Shown: piece after piece, positions 8,707 to 17,744 of the stretch
Layout of the letters: every line of letters starts with the position of its first letter
Numbering within the stretch: position 1 is the stretch's first letter
Source of the DNA: Lysobacter enzymogenes
GTDB lineage: Bacteria; Pseudomonadota; Gammaproteobacteria; Xanthomonadales; Xanthomonadaceae
DNA: 64,000 nucleotides
Assembly: GCF_900106525.1 (NCBI RefSeq)
Contig: NZ_FNOG01000002.1
Span: 471,347-535,346, forward strand
Direction: 5' to 3'
Position numbers and translations under genes: made by a program
Notes under the pieces: generated by a model
What the model was told of the DNA's origin: nothing
Database searches by the model: none
What the model saw: the letters and a program-made list of their open reading frames with translations, nothing else

Positions 8707-9642
8707 TCAACCCTTGAGCAAGGTTTCCAGCACCGCCATGCGTACGGCGACGCCGTTGGCGACCTGGGTCAGGATCAGCGATTGCGGGCCGTCGGCGACT
8801 TCGTCGGTGATCTCCACGCCGCGATTCATCGGGCCGGGATGCATCACCACCGCATCGGGCGCGGCGCGCTTGAGCCGGGCCACGGTCAGGCCGTAGTCGC
8901 GGTGGTAGTCCTCCAGCGAATCCACCAGCCCTTCTTCCATGCGCTCGCGCTGCAGGCGCAGCATCATCACCGCGTCCACGCCGTCCAGCGCGGCGTCGAA
9001 GTCGTGGCCGACGCTGCAGCCGTCCAAGGTGCCGTCGTCGGGCAACAGCGAGGCCGGGCCGACCGCGCGGATCTCGCCGGTGCCGAGCGCGCGCAGCGCC
9101 TGCAGGTCCGAGCGCGCGACCCGCGAGTGCTTGATGTCGCCGACGATGGCCACGCGCAGGCGCGAGAAATCGTTGCCCTTGGCCTGGCGCAGGGTCAGCA
9201 TGTCGAGCAGGCCCTGGGTCGGATGCGCACTGCGGCCGTCGCCGGCGTTGATGAGGCAAGTGCCCGGGCGCGCGTGCGCGGCCAACTCGGCGACCGCGCC
9301 GTCGTCGCGATGGCGCACGACGAAGCCGCGCACGCCCATCGCTTCGATGTTCTTGAGCGTGTCCAGCGCGGTCTCGCCCTTGGTCGTCGACGAGGTCGAG
9401 GCGTCGAAGCTCAGCACGTGCGCGCCGAGCTGCTGCACCGCCAGTTGGAAACTCAGGCGGGTGCGGGTGGAGGGTTCGAAGAACAGCGTGCACACCGCGG
9501 TGCCGGCCAGGGCGCGATGGTCGTAATGGCCTTCGGCGAAGGCCTGGGCGCGGATCAACAGAGCTTCGAGCGAGTCGCGCGTGGCCTCGCGCAGGCTCAG
9601 CAGGTGGCGCGAACCGCCGTGGGCGGAAACGAAAGTGGTCAT
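8707..9642 (-). CDS. pyrB: Aspartate carbamoyltransferase catalytic chain
   Basis: The 311-residue enzyme condenses carbamoyl phosphate and aspartate in pyrimidine synthesis. Visible signatures are the carbamoyl-phosphate loop FEPSTRTRLSF (Ser58-Arg62) and the aspartate-binding region MHPGPMNRGVEI near residue 250. No regulatory chain (pyrI) is adjacent. It is the last gene of an apparent minus-strand operon algH-ruvX-pyrB and starts 37 bases after ruvX ends, an order common in gammaproteobacteria. Confidence 0.95.
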   Translation of the reverse strand: MTTFVSAHGGSRHLLSLREATRDSLEALLIRAQAFAEGHYDHRALAGTAVCTLFFEPSTRTRLSFQLAVQQLGAHVLSFDASTSSTTKGETALDTLKNIEAMGVRGFVVRHRDDGAVAELAAHARPGTCLINAGDGRSAHPTQGLLDMLTLRQAKGNDFSRLRVAIVGDIKHSRVARSDLQALRALGTGEIRAVGPASLLPDDGTLDGCSVGHDFDAALDGVDAVMMLRLQRERMEEGLVDSLEDYHRDYGLTVARLKRAAPDAVVMHPGPMNRGVEITDEVADGPQSLILTQVANGVAVRMAVLETLLKG

Positions 9643-9679
9643 GACGGTGCTGGGCGTTGCGGATCGGGGGAAGACGGTT

Positions 9680-10168
9680 TCAGGAATGCGGAATCGAATC
9701 GATCGGGGTGGCGTCGTCGGGCGAGGCCAGCCAGCGCTCGACGATCACCGCGGCGGCCACCGCGTCCAGCGCCTCAGCGTCGCGCCGGCGCTTGCGGCCT
9801 TCGGCGCGGTCGGCGGCGAAACGGTGCGCGGCCTCGACCGAGCTGGAACGCTCGTCCACCAGCACCACCGGCAGCTTGTAGCGCACGCGCAGTTGGCGGG
9901 CGAAGGCGAGCGCGCGCTGGCGCGCGGGCTGGTCGCCGCCTTCCAGGGTCATCGGGTCGCCGACGATCAGGCCGTCGGGCCGCCATTCTTTCTGCAAGCG
10001 GTCGATCGCGCCCCAGTCGGGGCCGGCGCCGTGCACGTCGATCACCGCCAGCGCGCGCGCGCCGTGGCCGAACGCGCTGGCCACGGCCACGCCGATGCGG
10101 CGCGCGCCGACATCGAATCCGAGGACGGTGCCGTCGCGTCGGATCGAATCGGGGGCGCTCGCGCTCAT
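9680..10168 (-). CDS. ruvX: Putative Holliday-junction resolvase / pre-16S rRNA nuclease YqgF (RuvX)
   Basis: The 162-residue protein has the RNase-H-like YqgF fold: [16 protein letters not shown] with the first catalytic Asp at 19, GLIVGDP in the middle, and [13 protein letters not shown] followed by [18 protein letters not shown] at the end. YqgF proteins process the 5' end of pre-16S rRNA and have been proposed to resolve Holliday junctions. The start codon overlaps the algH stop by 4 bases (ATGA), so translation is coupled. Confidence 0.92.
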   Translation of the reverse strand: MSASAPDSIRRDGTVLGFDVGARRIGVAVASAFGHGARALAVIDVHGAGPDWGAIDRLQKEWRPDGLIVGDPMTLEGGDQPARQRALAFARQLRVRYKLPVVLVDERSSSVEAAHRFAADRAEGRKRRRDAEALDAVAAAVIVERWLASPDDATPIDSIPHS

Positions 10169-10731
10169 GCGTGCCCGGCGTAATCGGCCAGGTGGGCGAA
10201 ATCCACGCCGATGCGGCCGGCCGCGGCATGCCAGCGCGCGTCCAGCGGCAGTTGGAACAGCAGCTCGGCGTCGGCCGGCGCGGTCAGCCAGTCGTTTTCG
10301 GTGATCTCGTGTTCGAGCTGGCCCGAACCCCAGCCGGCGCAGCCGAGCGCGACGATGGCGTGGTCCGGGCCTTCGCCCTTGGCCATCGCCTCGAGGATGT
10401 CGCGCGAGGTGGTCAGGAACAGGCCGTCGGTGATGGCCAGGGTCGAATCCCAGCGCGCGCCGCCGTCGTGCAGGACGAAGCCGCGTTCGGGATGGACCGG
10501 GCCGCCGGCCAGCACGATCTGCGCGCGCAGGGCCTCGTCGCCGCCTTCCACGCCCATCTGCCCGAACACTTCGCCCAGGGTGTATTCCGAGGGACGGTTG
10601 ACCACGATGCCCATCGCGCCGTCGTCGTCGTGCTGGCAGATCAGCGCGACGCTGCGCGAGAAATTGGTGTCGGCCAGCGCGGGCAGCGCGATCAGGACCT
10701 GACTGGCGAGGGGCGTGGGCATTACCGGCAT
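10165..10731 (-). CDS. algH: YqgE/AlgH family protein
   Basis: The 188-residue protein carries the family hallmarks: [47 protein letters not shown] and [16 protein letters not shown]. The biochemical role of the family is not settled; the Pseudomonas member affects alginate production. It is the first gene of the algH-ruvX-pyrB operon. A TAGAAT hexamer ends 6 bases before the ATG, which suggests a leaderless transcript. Confidence 0.93.
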   Translation of the reverse strand: MPVMPTPLASQVLIALPALADTNFSRSVALICQHDDDGAMGIVVNRPSEYTLGEVFGQMGVEGGDEALRAQIVLAGGPVHPERGFVLHDGGARWDSTLAITDGLFLTTSRDILEAMAKGEGPDHAIVALGCAGWGSGQLEHEITENDWLTAPADAELLFQLPLDARWHAAAGRIGVDFAHLADYAGHA

Positions 10732-10737
10732 GGGGCC

Positions 10738-10743
10738 ATTCTA
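10738..10743 (-). promoter_or_regulatory. -10-like hexamer (TAGAAT) directly before algH
   Basis: Read on the minus strand, TAGAAT lies at 10743-10738 and is followed by six bases and then the algH ATG at 10731. Transcription starting about 7 bases after a -10 box would begin at the A of the start codon, so no Shine-Dalgarno would be transcribed. Confidence 0.5.
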
Positions 10744-10880
10744 GCGTGCCGAGCCGGGCTGCGGGGTCGAGCGGCGGGCCGAGGTCGCCATAACGCGAAA
10801 TGCGGCCGATTCGGGACGGTTGGGGCATGGCGGGAGATTGAGGGGAAGGCCGTGTGGGAGGAGCTTGTGGGAGAGGGTTG

Positions 10881-10980
10881 CGGGAGGGGCTTCAGCCCCG
10901 ATGCTCTGCGCTCCGATCGGGACGGACCTCGCAGGCGCGGCGATCCGAGAAAACAGCTTCGGGGCTGAAGCCCCTCCCAC
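10881..10980. repeat. Dispersed inverted repeat, 'GGGAGGGGCTTCAGCCCC' family
   Basis: The left arm at 10881-10901 (CGGGAGGGGCTTCAGCCCCGA) and right arm at 10959-10980 (TCGGGGCTGAAGCCCCTCCCA) are complementary and flank a spacer of about 57 bases. Each arm is also a short palindrome around GGGGCTTCAGCCCC. Related copies occur at 27062-27148 and in the tandem block at 56925-57215, which supports a REP-like family. Confidence 0.8.
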
Positions 10981-11102
10981 AAGCGCCGCTGTCAGCACTC
11001 GGGAGCCGGGGCAATCCGGCCAGCCATGGACCTGGATTCGCGCCCGCCGCACCGCGACAATCCCCGCTCACGCCGCGTCCGCGGCCCGCCACGAGGCTGC
11101 CC

Positions 11103-11855
11103 ATGTCCGGCTATTGCGATATCGCCCCCGGCCATCCGATCCACGGCGATTACCACGATCGCGAATACGGCTTCCCTCAGCGCGACGAGTCCGACCTGTT
11201 CGAGCGCCTGATCCTGGAGATCAACCAGGCCGGGCTGAGCTGGGAGACCATCCTGCGCAAGCGCGAGGGCTTCCGCCGCGCCTACCACGGCTTCGACGTC
11301 GACGCCGTGGCCGCGTACGGCGAAGCCGACCGCCTGCGCCTGCTCGAAGACGCGGGCATCATCCGCAACCGGCTCAAGGTCGACGCGGCGATCCACAACG
11401 CCCAGGTGATCCAGCGCATGCGCGCCAGCCACGGCGGCTTCGCCCAGTGGCTGGACGCGCATGTCCTGGACGAGGGCCGCCCACGCGAGAAGGCCGGCTG
11501 GATCAAGCTGTTCAAGCAGACCTTCCGCTTCACCGGCGGCGAGATCACCAACGAGTTCCTGATGAGCCTGAGCTATCTGCCGGGCGCGCATCGCGAGACG
11601 TGTCCGGCGTATGCGCGCATCGACAAGATCGGGGCGGTGTGGAAGCGCGTGCGCGAATCGGCGGCGAAGGGTGGCGGCGCGGCGGCTGCGAAGGGTGGCG
11701 CAACGAAGGCGACGAAGCCGGTGGTCAAGGTCGTCGCGAAGCCGGCGGCAGCCGCAAAGAAAGTCGCGACGAAAGCGGCCGCGACGAAGACCGCAGCGAA
11801 TAAGCGCGCCGCGAAGAAACTGCCGGGAACGCCGGGGAAAAAGCGCTCGGATTGA
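11103..11855 (+). CDS. tag: DNA-3-methyladenine glycosylase I with a lysine/alanine-rich C-terminal tail
   Basis: Residues 1-185 form a normal Tag domain: Cys5 and His18 near the N-terminus (YHDREYGFP), GLSWETILRKREGFR, and a His163/Cys167 pair (GAHRETCPAY), the four positions that bind zinc in E. coli Tag. It excises 3-methyladenine from alkylated DNA. From about residue 186 to 250 the protein continues with a Lys/Ala/Thr-rich tail (KPVVKVVAKPAAAAKKVATK and similar), resembling histone H1-like or AlgP tails. E. coli Tag is only 187 residues, so the tail is an addition that probably binds DNA nonspecifically (inference). The frame is open upstream, but the ATG at 11103 gives the family N-terminus. 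Confidence 0.92.
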   Translation: MSGYCDIAPGHPIHGDYHDREYGFPQRDESDLFERLILEINQAGLSWETILRKREGFRRAYHGFDVDAVAAYGEADRLRLLEDAGIIRNRLKVDAAIHNAQVIQRMRASHGGFAQWLDAHVLDEGRPREKAGWIKLFKQTFRFTGGEITNEFLMSLSYLPGAHRETCPAYARIDKIGAVWKRVRESAAKGGGAAAAKGGATKATKPVVKVVAKPAAAAKKVATKAAATKTAANKRAAKKLPGTPGKKRSD

Positions 11856-12184
11856 TTCCGGTCAGTCGCCCTCTGCCGCGATCCGGCTTACTCGTCCCGC
11901 GACATTCCCCCACCCCGTCATTCCGGCGAAAGCCGGAATCCATTTTGCCTTTGCCGTCGCTGCGTCGAGGCTGCGAGCGAAGCCAGATCAAAATGGATTC
12001 CGGCTTTCGCCGGAATGACGGCGAAGTTTCGATAGCCGCCGCAGCCACGGCGATGAGCCATACCGCAGCGCCACCATCACCCCGACTTCATCCCCCGCTC
12101 ACCCAGCCGCGCCACCCTCGCCCGCAGTAACCTGTCCGGCCCGCCGCCCTGCGGCGCCGGCCCGAGCCGATGCAAAGGAACCGC
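11856..12184. other. Intergenic region tag-DUF4153 gene, mostly a palindromic repeat
   Basis: This 329-base spacer contains the large inverted repeat at 11916-12021 and otherwise GC-rich, non-coding-looking sequence. No gene or clear promoter was recognised. Confidence 0.5.
11916..12021. repeat. Dispersed inverted repeat, 'ATTCCGGCGAAAGCCGGAAT' family
   Basis: Arms at 11916-11947 and 11990-12021 are almost perfectly complementary over about 32 bases, separated by about 42 bases. Each arm contains the nested palindrome ATTCCGGCGAAAGCCGGAAT. A single-arm copy occurs at 29272-29300. This matches a common intergenic repeat type in Xanthomonadaceae. Confidence 0.8.
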
Positions 12185-14005
12185 ATGACGCCCCACACCG
12201 CTCCCGCCCCCGTCGAACTGTCGGCCAAGACCCGCGCCTTCATCGTCCTGATCGCGCTGCTGCAAGGCCTGCTGCTCTACCTCGTACGGGTCGGCGCCGG
12301 CACCGGCTTCGGCTTCGAACTGCAGATCGCCTGGTACGCGCTGACCCTGTCGATCCCCACCGCGATGCTGCTGACCGTGCAGCGCCTGGACGACGCGCGC
12401 TACTGGACCAACATCGCCCTGGTCGCCGCGATCTGCCTGCCGCTGTCGATCTGGGCCGGCTGGAGCGCCACCGGCGCGCCCGACCTGAAAGAAGCCGCGG
12501 TGCTGGCGCCGTTCGCCTGCAGCCTCGCCATCGCTGTGTTCGTCGCCCTGCCCTATCTGCAATGCCGCCTCGCCCACGGCCGCTGGTGCGCGCCTTACCA
12601 CGAGCTGTTCGAGCACGGCTGGCAGAACGCGCTGACCCTGATCCTCACCGCCGCCTTCGTCGGCATCTGCTGGGCGGTGCTGGGCCTGTGCGCGGCGCTG
12701 TTCGCGCTGATCGGCATCCAGTTCTTCGCCGACTTGTTCACCACCCGCGGCTTCGCCCATCTGGCCACCGGCATCATGATCGGCCTGGGCGTGATGATCG
12801 GCCGCACCCAGCAGCGGCCGGTGCAGATCGCCCGACAGATCCTGTTCGCGATCTTCAAGGGCCTGCTGCCGCTGGTGGCGCTGATTGCGCTGATCTTCGT
12901 CGCCAGCCTGCCGTTCACCGGCCTGGACGCGCTGTGGAAGACGCGCTCGGCGACGCTGATCCTGATGTGTCTGATCGCGACGGTGGTGCTGTTCGTCAAC
13001 GCGGTCTACCAGGACGGCGAAGCGCCGCCGCCGTATCCGCGCTGGCTGCGCGCGGTGGTCAACGCGGCCTTGCTGACCTTGCCGCTGTACGCCGCGCTGG
13101 GCCTGTACGCGCTGAGCCTGCGCATCGGCCAATACGGCTGGACAGGCGAGCGCTTCTGGGCGGCGCTGGCGGCCAGCGCGCTGAGCCTGTACGCGCTGGG
13201 CTACGCCGTCGCCGCGCTGCGCCGCAACGACGGTTGGCTCGGCGGGCTGCGCCGGGTCAACGTCGCGGTCTCGCTGGTGGTGCTGGCGTTGGCGGTGGCG
13301 GCCAACTCGTGGCTGCTCGACCCGCACCGCCTCGGCACCGGCTCGCAGCTCGCGCAGTTGCGCAGCGGCAAGATCGCGCCGGAACGCTTCGACCTGAGCT
13401 ACCTGCGCTTCGACGCCGGCCGCCGCGGCTACCAAGCGCTGCAAAGCCTGGCGGCCGATCCGCGCTTCGCCGCCTCGGCGCCGGCCGCGAACGCCAATCT
13501 GCAGCGCGCGATGAAAGCGACGAGTTCGTGGGAATACCGCGCCGAGCTCGAAACGCCGGCCAAGGGCCGCACCCGCGAGCAGGCCTTGCGCGCGCTGCTG
13601 CGCGCCGACGGCGTCGCCGCGATCGATCCGGCCTGGATCGCCGCGGCCCTCGCCGACCAGCTGACCCTGCCCAATTGCGAGGACGAAGACGCCCGCTGCG
13701 TGCTGGCCACGCCCGACCTCGACGGCGACGGCCAGCCCGAATACCTGTTGTGCCGGATCAACGACTGGGGCACCAACTGCAACGCCTACGCGCGCCTGCC
13801 GCGCGGCTGGCGCAGCATCGGCCAGACCTATCTGTCGCAGCGCGGCAGCGAGGTCGAGGCGCAAGTGCGCGCGAACCGGGTCGAGGTGATTCCGCGGCGT
13901 TGGGGCGACATCCGCATCGGCGCCGGCAACGAGCGCATGCGCCTGGAACCGGGTCCGGGCCGGCATTGCCAGGACGGCGACCGCGACGAGGACTGCGCGC
14001 GCTGA
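12185..14005 (+). CDS. DUF4153-type integral membrane protein
   Basis: The 606-residue protein has roughly ten hydrophobic segments in residues 15-390 and a soluble C-terminal part of about 200 residues, with GCEDEDARC-like acidic/cysteine stretches (NCEDEDARCVLATPDLDGDGQPEYLLC). The DLDGDGQPEYL segment looks like a calcium-binding (FG-GAP or EF-hand-like) loop. The membrane part resembles DUF4153 proteins, whose function is unknown. AAAGGA at 12174-12179 places the start at the ATG 12185 rather than at 12170. It is convergent with the Rieske gene, 15 bases apart. Confidence 0.75.
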   Translation: MTPHTAPAPVELSAKTRAFIVLIALLQGLLLYLVRVGAGTGFGFELQIAWYALTLSIPTAMLLTVQRLDDARYWTNIALVAAICLPLSIWAGWSATGAPDLKEAAVLAPFACSLAIAVFVALPYLQCRLAHGRWCAPYHELFEHGWQNALTLILTAAFVGICWAVLGLCAALFALIGIQFFADLFTTRGFAHLATGIMIGLGVMIGRTQQRPVQIARQILFAIFKGLLPLVALIALIFVASLPFTGLDALWKTRSATLILMCLIATVVLFVNAVYQDGEAPPPYPRWLRAVVNAALLTLPLYAALGLYALSLRIGQYGWTGERFWAALAASALSLYALGYAVAALRRNDGWLGGLRRVNVAVSLVVLALAVAANSWLLDPHRLGTGSQLAQLRSGKIAPERFDLSYLRFDAGRRGYQALQSLAADPRFAASAPAANANLQRAMKATSSWEYRAELETPAKGRTREQALRALLRADGVAAIDPAWIAAALADQLTLPNCEDEDARCVLATPDLDGDGQPEYLLCRINDWGTNCNAYARLPRGWRSIGQTYLSQRGSEVEAQVRANRVEVIPRRWGDIRIGAGNERMRLEPGPGRHCQDGDRDEDCAR

Positions 14006-14020
14006 TCCGCGAGCGCGGCG

Positions 14021-15034
14021 CTACAGCATCAGCGCCACGTCTTTGGCCGCCGCGTCCGCCGGCGGCGCGCCGTCGCGCCAGAACGCTTCGACCCACGGCC
14101 GCACCAGGTCGAGTTGGGTCGAAGCGCCGCGCACCGCGCCGAAGCGGCGCAGATTGTCGGACTGCAGCGCCAGCATGCGCGCGTCCTGGTCGTTGACCCG
14201 CTTGAGCAGCGGCCACACCAGCGCGCGCACCAGCCACGCCGGCGCCCAGCGGTTTTCCACATGCAGGGTCGCGAACACCGAAGTGGTGGCAGCATCGTGC
14301 GGCGCGAAATGCAGGCTGATGCGCACCGCCCCACCGTTGCGGTAGCGGTATTCGATCTGCGCGCTGCCCGGCGCATCGAACAGCGCGCGCTCGCTTTCGC
14401 GCGGCGATTCGAACAATCGGTACAACAGGCCCGATTGCTGGGCCTGGCCGAGGTAATCGACCGCGAAACCTTCGGCCGACGGCGCGAACCGCGCCGTCGT
14501 CGGTTGCCGCGCGGCGCCGCGGCGCACCAGCCCCGGATGGATCCAGTGGGTGTGCAGCGGGTCGAGGAAATTCTCGATCGCATCGACCACGTGCGCGCGC
14601 CACTGGGTCTGCCACAGGAAGCGGCGCGAACCGGGCGGATTGCGCCGCACCATCGCCGGCAGCTCGCCCTCGTCGCGGCCGTCGGCGCGCAGCCAGATCA
14701 GGCCGTCGTGCTCGCGCACCGCGGCGCGGCGCACGCGCACCTGCGGCAGCGCGCCTCCCGCGGGCAGACCCGGAATGTCGCGCAGCCGGCCTTCGGCATC
14801 GAAGCGCCAGCCGTGGTACGGGCACGCCAGCCCGCCATCGCGGCAGGTTCCCTGCGACAGCGGCGCGTGCCGGTGCGGGCAGCGGTCTTCCAGCGCGAAC
14901 GCGCGGCCGGCGCCGTCGCGCGCCAGCACGTAAGGCCGGTCGAGCAGGCTCACCGCCACCGGCTTGGCGCGCAGGCGCTCGCCGCACAGCGCGGCGAACC
15001 AGCGCGACTGATGCGAGGGATGCCAGCCGCTCAT
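14021..15034 (-). CDS. Rieske non-haem iron oxygenase
   Basis: The 337-residue protein has an N-terminal Rieske [2Fe-2S] site (Cys52-x-His54 in DRCPHRHAPLS and Cys71-x2-His74 in ACPYHGW) and a catalytic domain with the mononuclear iron motif (Asp158, His161, His166 in NFLDPLHTHWIHPG). It would hydroxylate, demethylate or desaturate an organic substrate using electrons from an unlinked reductase. It is the third gene of a minus-strand set with an ATP-grasp ligase and an acyltransferase, which suggests tailoring of a small molecule made by those enzymes. The substrate is unknown. Confidence 0.87.
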   Translation of the reverse strand: MSGWHPSHQSRWFAALCGERLRAKPVAVSLLDRPYVLARDGAGRAFALEDRCPHRHAPLSQGTCRDGGLACPYHGWRFDAEGRLRDIPGLPAGGALPQVRVRRAAVREHDGLIWLRADGRDEGELPAMVRRNPPGSRRFLWQTQWRAHVVDAIENFLDPLHTHWIHPGLVRRGAARQPTTARFAPSAEGFAVDYLGQAQQSGLLYRLFESPRESERALFDAPGSAQIEYRYRNGGAVRISLHFAPHDAATTSVFATLHVENRWAPAWLVRALVWPLLKRVNDQDARMLALQSDNLRRFGAVRGASTQLDLVRPWVEAFWRDGAPPADAAAKDVALML

Positions 15035-15080
15035 GCGCGGCGCGCTGCGGCGATGGCGACGGCGGCTCGGTGCTTGCGCT

Positions 15081-16193
15081 TCATAGCCCGAATCTTCGCA
15101 TGATCGGCACGCCGACCCGCCGGGTCAGCAGCGACAACGCCGCCAGCGCGCGGCGCGTGCGCGCCGGCCGGTGACGGGCGTAGACCGCGCTGTATTCGAT
15201 GCTGGCCTCGCCGCCGCGCAGGCGTTTGAACCCAGCCGCGCCGGCGCTGAAGTTGACCGTGTCGCCCTCGGCGATGGCTCGCTCGAACGTGGTCGCGGTG
15301 AGCAAACGGTAGAGCCCCATGCGCTGCGGCAGAGCGGTGTCGTAACCGACGATGGGCGTGGTCAAGGTGCCGCCGAAGCCGAACACGCCGGCGATGCAGA
15401 TCAGCTGCCCGGCCTCGTCGCGGAAACCGTCGAAGCGCAGCAGCCCGGCGCGGTGCCACTCGCGCAGAAAACGCTCGCTGTAGCGCGGGTTGAACCCCGA
15501 ATACTTGTCCATGTACAGGCTCTGGTAGAGCCAGGCGATGCGCGCGTAGTCGTCCTCGCCGATGTCCTGGTCGCGCGCGCGCCGCGGCTGCCGCGCGGCC
15601 AGCTTCAGGTCGATGCGCAGGTTGTGCCGGCGCTGCGCCGATGCGGCGACATCGCGGAACAGATACACCTGCCGGCTCGGAATCAGCGCGAAACCAAGCG
15701 CCTCGCACTCGGCCAACCAATCGGCGTGCTGGTCGCGGTTGAGCGAACGCAGCCACACCGCGCGATCGGGCCAGCGCTGCAGCGCGCCACGCAACAGCCG
15801 CGCGGCGCTGCCCGGGCGCCACTGCGGATACAGATTGGTCGACAGCCACCAGTTGTTGATCGCCACCGCACGGTCGATGCCGGCGCGGCGCAGCCAGCCG
15901 TCGAGCCCGCGTCCGCCGGCGCGCAGCAGCGGCGCCGCGGCGGACGGCGCGTAGCGCACGGCCTCTTCGGTGGCGTAATCGCCGTAAGTGGTGCGCGGCG
16001 AGCAGACCCAGGCGTTACCGTCGATGTCGCCGTCGTCGACGCTGACCGGATAGCGGCGCGCGCCGTCGTCGAGGAACTCCGCGCGGGTGGCCAGGTTGGC
16101 GACCAGTTCGCGCGAGTCGACGCCGGCGTGGATGCGTTCGAACGCCTGCACGCGGCGGGCGAATTCGTCGTCGCTGCGGGCCGGCGCGGTCAC
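15081..16193 (-). CDS. GNAT/FemAB-like acyltransferase domain protein
   Basis: This 370-residue protein has a C-terminal half (about residues 175-340) resembling FemAB/GNAT-type acyltransferases, with YQSLYMDKYSGFNPRYSERF and GLYRLLTATTFERAIAEGDTVNFSAGAAGFKR. No precise family could be named. It starts with GTG at 16193, overlapping the ATP-grasp stop by 4 bases (GTGA), so the two are translationally coupled. With the ATP-grasp ligase upstream and the Rieske oxygenase 46 bases downstream, it probably acts in a short amide-forming or acyl-transferring pathway (inference). Confidence 0.7.
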   Translation of the reverse strand: MTAPARSDDEFARRVQAFERIHAGVDSRELVANLATRAEFLDDGARRYPVSVDDGDIDGNAWVCSPRTTYGDYATEEAVRYAPSAAAPLLRAGGRGLDGWLRRAGIDRAVAINNWWLSTNLYPQWRPGSAARLLRGALQRWPDRAVWLRSLNRDQHADWLAECEALGFALIPSRQVYLFRDVAASAQRRHNLRIDLKLAARQPRRARDQDIGEDDYARIAWLYQSLYMDKYSGFNPRYSERFLREWHRAGLLRFDGFRDEAGQLICIAGVFGFGGTLTTPIVGYDTALPQRMGLYRLLTATTFERAIAEGDTVNFSAGAAGFKRLRGGEASIEYSAVYARHRPARTRRALAALSLLTRRVGVPIMRRFGL

Positions 16194-17350
16194 AGCTCCG
16201 GCAACTCCTCGCCGTCCCATTCGATGTCGCGCGTCGCCGCCTCGCGCAACCCGCCGCCGCGGCGCAGCGCGGTGGCGGCATAGGCGCCCAGATCGGCCAG
16301 CGCGCCGAGCGGCGGCGAACGGTCGCCGGGCACCGCCAGCACATCGTCGGCGCGGCGCCAGTCGCGCAGCCACTGGCGCGCGCGCCCGTGCGCCAGCGCT
16401 TGCGCGAGTCCGGCGCCGAGCATCACCGGTGCGAGCATGCGCGGCCGCGCCGGGCGCGCATCGACGCAGGCGATGTCCGCGCCGAGCAGCGCCGCCGGCA
16501 GATCGTCTTCGGCGCCGAACAAATGCACGCCGCTGGTCGCGCGCGGATTGCATTCCAGCACCGTGACGCCGCCGTCCTCGCCGACGATCCAGTCGAACGA
16601 AATCTGGCCGGTGTAGCCGATCTTGCCGACGAAACGCTCGACGAAGCCGCGGATCGCCGCATTCGGCGCCGGCTCGAAATAGAAGCTGGAACTGCGGTTG
16701 AGCCGGTACGCCGGCCGATACACCGAGTGCGCGAGCAGGCGGCCGCGATCGGCAACGCTGTAGGAACACAGCTCGGTGCCGGCGTGGAAGCGCTGCGCGA
16801 CCCAGGTCTGCGCCAGCGGCAGCGGCGCCGCGTCGGCGGGCATGCCTTGCGGATACAAGCGCACATGCACGCCGAAACGCGAGTACTCGGGCTTGAGCAC
16901 CAGCGGCCGGCCCGCGGCCCACTCGCGCGCTTGCTCGAGCGTGCGCACCGCGGCGCTGTCGGGCACGTTCGCACCGCAGCCGCGCGCCAGTTCGAGGAAG
17001 CGCAGCTTGCTGTGCAGCTCGCGCAGTGTGTCGAACCCGTCGACCAACACGCGCACGGACGCCGGCAGCGCGCTGCGGTAACGCGACAGCCAGAACGCTT
17101 CCTCGCAGGTCGGCACGATCAGGTCGATGCGGTGCTCGGCGACGATGCGAGCGAGATCGGCGGCGAACTGCGCCGCGTCGAAGCGCGGGCCGGCGATCGG
17201 CAGGCTCGCGCCGACCGCGTTCGACCAGCCCGACAGCCGGCACGACACGCTGTCGGCGACGATGGCCCGGGCGCGCCCGCCCGCGCGGAAGCGGCGGGCG
17301 ATTTCCAGTGCGGCCGGCGCGCGGGCGCCGAGGACGAGAACAGTGGGCAT
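16190..17350 (-). CDS. ATP-grasp ligase
   Basis: The 386-residue protein begins with a Rossmann-like pre-ATP-grasp segment (MPTVLVLGARAPAALEIARRF). The ATP-grasp core follows, with PLVLKPEYSRFGVHV (nucleotide-binding lysine) and TVLECNPRATSGVHLFG (metal-binding Glu and Asn). Such enzymes activate a carboxylate as acyl phosphate and join it to an amine or thiol. It is the first gene of the ATP-grasp / acyltransferase / Rieske operon. The start ATG at 17350 fits the family; an upstream extension of the frame is Arg-rich and not conserved-looking. Substrates are unknown. Confidence 0.82.
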   Translation of the reverse strand: MPTVLVLGARAPAALEIARRFRAGGRARAIVADSVSCRLSGWSNAVGASLPIAGPRFDAAQFAADLARIVAEHRIDLIVPTCEEAFWLSRYRSALPASVRVLVDGFDTLRELHSKLRFLELARGCGANVPDSAAVRTLEQAREWAAGRPLVLKPEYSRFGVHVRLYPQGMPADAAPLPLAQTWVAQRFHAGTELCSYSVADRGRLLAHSVYRPAYRLNRSSSFYFEPAPNAAIRGFVERFVGKIGYTGQISFDWIVGEDGGVTVLECNPRATSGVHLFGAEDDLPAALLGADIACVDARPARPRMLAPVMLGAGLAQALAHGRARQWLRDWRRADDVLAVPGDRSPPLGALADLGAYAATALRRGGGLREAATRDIEWDGEELPEL

Positions 17351-17744
17351 GCGGCGGCGGTGCGTGGCGGAAGCTGAGCGATCGCGGCGCTGACGCGCGG
17401 CGGTCGATCGTGCGGACCGGCAAGGATCGAAGCATGGGCGCGGGTTAGCAAGCCCGGGGGCGCGGCAACGCGGCCGCGATGCGGCGTCGCAGGCGAGCGA
17501 AACGGTCTGCATCGCTGGCCGCCGCGCCTGCCGTTCGTCGTCGGGCGCATCGGGCCGCTCGCGCCTTTCGCCTTAAAACCACGATTTTTCAATTAGTTAC
17601 CAAATTAATCGGCCGCCCGCCGCGCCTCAGGGCTGGGGCGCGCCCCAGGTACCTTCAGGCCGCGCGAGCTTGCTAGGGTCGGCCTGAAAAGCGCTTTCGC
17701 CGCGACCCGGCCCCGGCCGGGCGCGCCCCCAGGAGGGTGTTCTC
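17351..17744. other. Intergenic region with an AT-rich island
   Basis: This 394-base divergent spacer contains no supported gene. A conspicuous AT-rich island at 17572-17610 (around TTCAATTAGTTACCAAATTA) stands out against GC-rich surroundings and may be a promoter or protein-binding site for the flanking divergent genes. A TAGGGT hexamer at about 17673 is a weak -10 candidate for the gene at 17745. Confidence 0.4.

Larger units (their letters stand above)
10732..11102. other. Intergenic region algH-tag with a dispersed palindromic repeat
   Basis: This 371-base divergent spacer contains no supported gene. It includes the algH promoter element and the inverted repeat at 10881-10980. The remaining sequence before tag is GC-rich without a clear promoter. 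Confidence 0.5.

Noticed and set aside
12185..14005. Secondary coding region in the overlapping frame at 12562-14196
   Set aside because: It is Arg/Pro-rich, has no domain, and runs past the stop of the real membrane-protein gene only because stops are rare in this composition.
15081..17435. A 784-residue fusion of the ATP-grasp and acyltransferase products
   Set aside because: The first part is a shadow frame; two separate genes with a 4-base GTGA overlap explain the region better.
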